NCBI GenBank assembly: GCA_018466975.1
Contig: CM031558.1
Coordinates: forward strand, 2,852,001-2,916,000
Length of the DNA: 64,000 nt
Reading direction: 5' to 3'
Source: Sparassis latifolia
Lineage: Eukaryota; Basidiomycota; Agaricomycetes; Polyporales; Sparassidaceae
Shown here: piece by piece, positions 59,855-64,000 of the stretch
How positions within the stretch are numbered: position 1 is the first letter of the stretch
Layout of the letters: every line of letters starts with the position of its first letter
Notes under the pieces: model-generated
What the model was told of the DNA's origin: nothing
The model's input: only the letters and a program-made list of their open reading frames with translations
Database searches by the model: none
Translations under genes and position numbers: made by a program

Positions 59855-62700
59855 TCACGACTCCAACCTCTCCACAGAAACCAGCTCTTCTCTCGCAGAT
59901 TTCAAATCCTTGTTATCTGTGTCTTCGGCGTCATCTGATGTAGATGCAGCATCGTCACCGCTCAGTTCTGCATCCGGGTTCAGCAACGCGGCTTTGCGTT
60001 CGTCATGTCGTTGGAGGAAAAAAACGACCATGGCTGTACAAACTGGACGTCGAACGGCCGCGTCAGGGTAAACGACGGAAACAGAACAAAGAGCGTACTC
60101 ATGCAGAAGTTGAGGCACGCGGAAGCAACTGTGCCTTTGAAGACACTGTCAGTGCGGGGTCAGACGTCGTGACGCAAATAGAAGATCGGAATTCCATACC
60201 GCGGCTGTTCAACCTGAGGAAAGATAACACTAAAATTCACTCCATTAGCTGAAGGCACACACGAGACAGCCAAGCGACATACATCGGTAACCATGCTTGC
60301 ATCACATATGCAAACATATTGCACGACGCCACGACGAAAGAACGTTCTACGTATTGTGTTAAATAAATACCGTTCGGCTACAAGAGACGTTACTCACTCT
60401 CGCTGTCGGCTCCTGTCAGCTCGTTTGCCCAAGCAAGGATGATCCCGGATAGCCCTCCAGCAACCAAAGTCTGCAATGCAGTAGCATCAATGAGGGGTAG
60501 ACGCAGATGTACAAGCTACTGACGAAATAGTAGAAGACCCAGCGTCTAAAATACGGCGTAGCATTAGTAAATTCCAAATTTGCGAGCATGCGAACGTACC
60601 TTGTAATGTGCGTATACAATGGAGTCGCTGCAAGAATGATATTCGTGATCATGCTCCACGTCTATTAAGAGCCGTACAGTCAGTGATGACCTCCGGACCC
60701 TAAACTGATACTCACCCCCGCCAAAACTATGGGTGGCCATCGGGCCTTCACCGCATCCGACCACCACGCCCAGGTTAGAGCTGCAGTACGGACACTAAGT
60801 CGGCGACGCTTAACTTGTACTCTGCTAAAGATGCTTACTGGTAACGACTTGAATAGCGTTCATACCAAGTGGATATGTATTTATCTGGCCTACAGTGTAC
60901 ACCGTTTTCTCAGGAGTGTTGAAACTCTGCAGCCTGGAGATACTATGTCAGCTGCGCGTCCGTGGTACATTCAATAAGAGCTCACCAGAATATCATCGAG
61001 TTCGAAGTTCCCCCGCCGTTGTTGAACTAGAACACAGTTTGTAATCCCCGGTGAGGCGGAGTTACACATAGAGGGGCCGTGCGTACCAGGATATACACTG
61101 CAAATAAGAATTTAATATACCGTGTGCATCGGTGAAACAGACTACGTACGCAGCGTCAATAGATACACGTGCCACGTGGTGAAGAAGCCCAAGACCTTCA
61201 AGAAGTGTAGATTATTATCCCCAAACCGGGTGTTAAATGAAAACGTACTTTCTTACGAGTGAACGGTGCAGGTGGCTTCCGACCAATCTCCGCCATCCTG
61301 CGCTGTCCAAGCTCGAGCTGCTCTTGTGTGTAAAACATAGAAGGACGGGTGTTGGATGGGAGGTCTGCAAATCCCAGTAGTCAGATCCATATTGACCAGT
61401 GGACGGAAGAAATGAGGATCTAGACTTTGCGAATACTCACCGGGCATAACAACGAACCCGAGGAAGGCGATAGGGAGAGTAATTATTCCGTCGATGATGA
61501 ACAACCCTACGAGAATAGCTTGAGAACAAGTCGCAATAGTGACGTTGAATGAACGCACATTTCCAGCCAGCCAGACCGTTCACGCCATTTAGGCCGTTGT
61601 ATGCACCCTACAAAAGTCATCAGTGCACGGTACTCTCTTTGGGCTATACCGGTCACGCACTGCTTGGAGAAAGCCACTGATCATGGGGCCTATGGCACTT
61701 GCAGTCTTATAATGTGAACAGACTTTAATCCGCAGTCACATTGCAAGTCATCGAACCCGCTCACATGGAATATGCATGCTCTCTTTGCTAGTTCCTCTGG
61801 TTTATACCAGCTACCAATCACATACTGCATCGCAGGGTAGAATGTTGACTCGGCCAGCCCTGCTCACGAAAAGAAAGTTGGTCAAGTGGCGGAGTGGACA
61901 CCACGAAGACGGCTACTTACCCACGAGAAAGCGGATCGCGACAATCGTCGAGAAGTTCTTGGCAGAAGCAAGAGTCATTGTTAGTGCGCTCCAAAGAACT
62001 TCCATTAGTGGAATCTATCCGCTAATCAGAGGATTTAGAAGTATGAGTGAATAACGAACGAACCCATATTGAGGGCCGAATTCTCGTGATCAGCATGCTG
62101 TGCCATCATTTGAATCAGTGTCTGCCAAGGATATGAATACGTCGGCGCACACACTTTGATGGAATCTGGCCGATAACATAACCACACGTCCATGCAGTTG
62201 TGATGTAGTTCAATTGATTCCCGTGCCTGCCGAAATTTCAGGAACATATCGACGACTGAAACACGTATGCTTTACAGGCGAAGGCTGTAGAGGTCATTAG
62301 AGGCAGACAAAAGATGAATATTATCTACGTACTCTGTCTTCATTCCGGAGACATACGCGTTCTGTGAGGGATGTGTCAATCATGGGCATCAAGGACAGTG
62401 GGGAAGAACATACGGTGACATTCTGCTGGTCCAGATACGTGGATTTCGAACAAGATCAGTGCCTGCATGAACGAAGATTGAGTTTAACAACTTATTTGCT
62501 GAAGTATGACAGCGCGGCGTATGTCAAGAGGCATGCATCAAGCTTCGCCAAAAACCTCCGCTCTTCAGGTGGTTTATCCCACGTATCCCTGGAAAACCAG
62601 TGAATCGAGCGTAAGTCGACGGCACACAGCGGACAGCGTACCAGATATAGCTCCGAAGAGGACGTGACCCCGGCTTCTGCTTCAAGTCCTCGGAGGTCAT
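59855..62700 (-). CDS. Dal5/allantoate-permease-type MFS transporter, one splice junction in doubt
   Basis: Seen: many exons from ATG 62700 (MTSEDLKQKPGSRPL) to SVERLES. The family order is kept: TWDKPPEERRFLAKLD, LLTYAALSYFSK, YLDQQNVTNAYVSGMKTE, NQLNYITTAWTCGYVIGQIP, MLITRIRPSIW, AIRFLVGLAESTFYPAMQ, VIGSWYKPEELAKRACI, LFIIDGIITLPIAFLGF, LPSNTRPSMFYTQEQLELG and GRKPPAPFTRKK. Known: twelve-helix permeases for allantoate, nicotinate and related acids, also used as exporters in some clusters. Odd: between SYFSK and YLDQQ the frame needs a splice, but no AG acceptor is present where phase requires it (about 62,450), and a TGA stands upstream in frame. Inferred: either an unusual intron or a decayed gene. 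It may be the right border of the cluster. Confidence 0.7.
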
Positions 62701-64000
62701 CTTACAAGCGACACGGACACGTCAGGCAAGAATAGTCCACAGACAAGGCAGTGACTTGCGAGGAGTTTATAGGACGCCCTATCCGCTACAGCAGGCCCTC
62801 TACGAAAAGAACTCATACGTAGAGTGTATGGCATCATCATAAAGATAACGCAGTCAGGGCATCTCGATGCCTTCGGACTGGTCAGGAGATGCACGATCAG
62901 AAGTGAAACGTTCGGTATCTTTTTGAAAAAGATATGTGGTTGCCAGCGCCAGCACAAACCTCTCAATAGATAATAAACACGAGAGCACGCAACACTGGCA
63001 CGATATGAGATGACAAATAAGATGCCAGATACGAGAGCTCGCTGCAACAGGCTGTTTCTTGACATCAACTTTTGGCACGATAGAATTGAATAGCACCATC
63101 GCGAAGTCGGATGAGGTGATCACGAAGCGCTCTTCTGAGAAACCGCAAATCAGATAGCTGTGGATCACAGTCTGCACCCTCTTGAATGCGTATACGGATA
63201 AGACATGGCTGATATTGGATATAAGTCTGTTAGAACTTGGTTGAAGCAGTTAAAATAGTAAAGGACCAACCACGCACGGCAACTGCCGAGATCTCCTAGA
63301 TGTTACTTATGTATGTTTCAGATCTAGATACTCCTCGTGGCGCAAAAACATCGCGACCTTCGTGTAAATTCGTAGGTCCCCGTAAGTACAGCTGAGACTA
63401 CGTCGTAATGAGATGCTCGTCTGGACAGGATGTGTCCTACTTGTTTTTCATTATAGGAAATAAAGTTGAGCGGGACAAAGATTTTAGTGTAGTGGTATGA
63501 TGAGCCGCATGTTCGAAATAAGTCCTCCGTCCGTAAGCGAATGAGTAGGAGACTGTCACAAGACACTTTAACAAGCTAGCGAAATTTCTTGCTAATATTA
63601 ATATCCTATATCCTGCAGACAGCGCATTGACTCGAGAGTCGAATGGCTATCCGCTAAACCTGAACATTTAATTGACTATGTAAGCATTTTGTGCATTACG
63701 ATATGAACGAATCCCAGCATGGGGACTATGAGATATCGAAGAACTTCAGTTTAAAAGGCTCCCTCCAGTGGTTAAGTCCTCCTCCGCCAAATGCATTCAA
63801 ACAACAACAGCATCCTGTCCTCGTTAATCGACGAGAGTGGCCTTCTATGCCTCGAAATTGGCACACGCAAAACTCGTGGTGAGGATATCAGCCCTCCCCA
63901 CCGTGAGAATGTGGAATGATACACCGTTGCGCTCGCATGAATGAGCCACATCCGTCAACTCGTTGTGATGACCGTGACACTGCACTACGACTGAGAGCGC
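62701..64000. other. Right end, no supported gene
   Basis: 1.3 kb. Short overlapping open frames only. The left end holds the MFS promoter. No repeat or RNA gene recognised. Confidence 0.5.

Overview
The window is nuclear DNA of a filamentous fungus, most likely a mushroom-forming basidiomycete (Agaricomycetes). Evidence: genes are cut by many short introns (about 45-65 nt, GT-AG with a few GC-AG), there is an F-box-like protein, Zn2Cys6 factors, multi-exon P450s, and gene-poor stretches typical of an accessory region. Exon joins below were worked out by eye from splice consensus, reading phase and family knowledge. No search was run.

Left part (1-24.9 kb): the 3' end of a LEU5-type mitochondrial carrier; a glutathione S-transferase-like gene with a frameshift; two Zn2Cys6 transcription-factor paralogues facing each other (3.3-5.8 kb + and 10.1-12.3 kb -) with a pseudokinase gene between them; then about 12.5 kb with almost no genes, holding a CpG-depleted block, a G-rich tract and the relic of a second kinase-like gene.

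Middle (24.9-29.1 kb): a small protein of unknown family (minus) divergent from a hemerythrin-like gene, followed by a tandem hemerythrin paralogue with weakened splice and stop signals.

Right part (29.5-62.7 kb): a natural-product gene cluster, nearly all on the minus strand. From left to right: P450-1, an MCT-type MFS transporter (internally deleted), a DMATS-type aromatic prenyltransferase, an F-box-like gene on the plus strand, a dimodular NRPS (A-T-C-A-T-C-T), an unknown 331-aa protein divergent from a second unknown small protein, a medium-chain reductase, P450-2, a 2-oxoglutarate/Fe(II) oxygenase and a Dal5-type MFS transporter. A two-module NRPS that ends in C-T without thioesterase, with an aromatic prenyltransferase and three oxygenases, suggests a prenylated, oxidised cyclic dipeptide (diketopiperazine) as product. 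The layout resembles the ascomycete gliotoxin (NRPS architecture) and fumitremorgin (prenyltransferase plus oxidases) logic, but in an apparent basidiomycete. The small unknown protein at 51.4-52.0 kb is a distant paralogue of the one at 24.9-25.5 kb, so it may be a real undescribed family.
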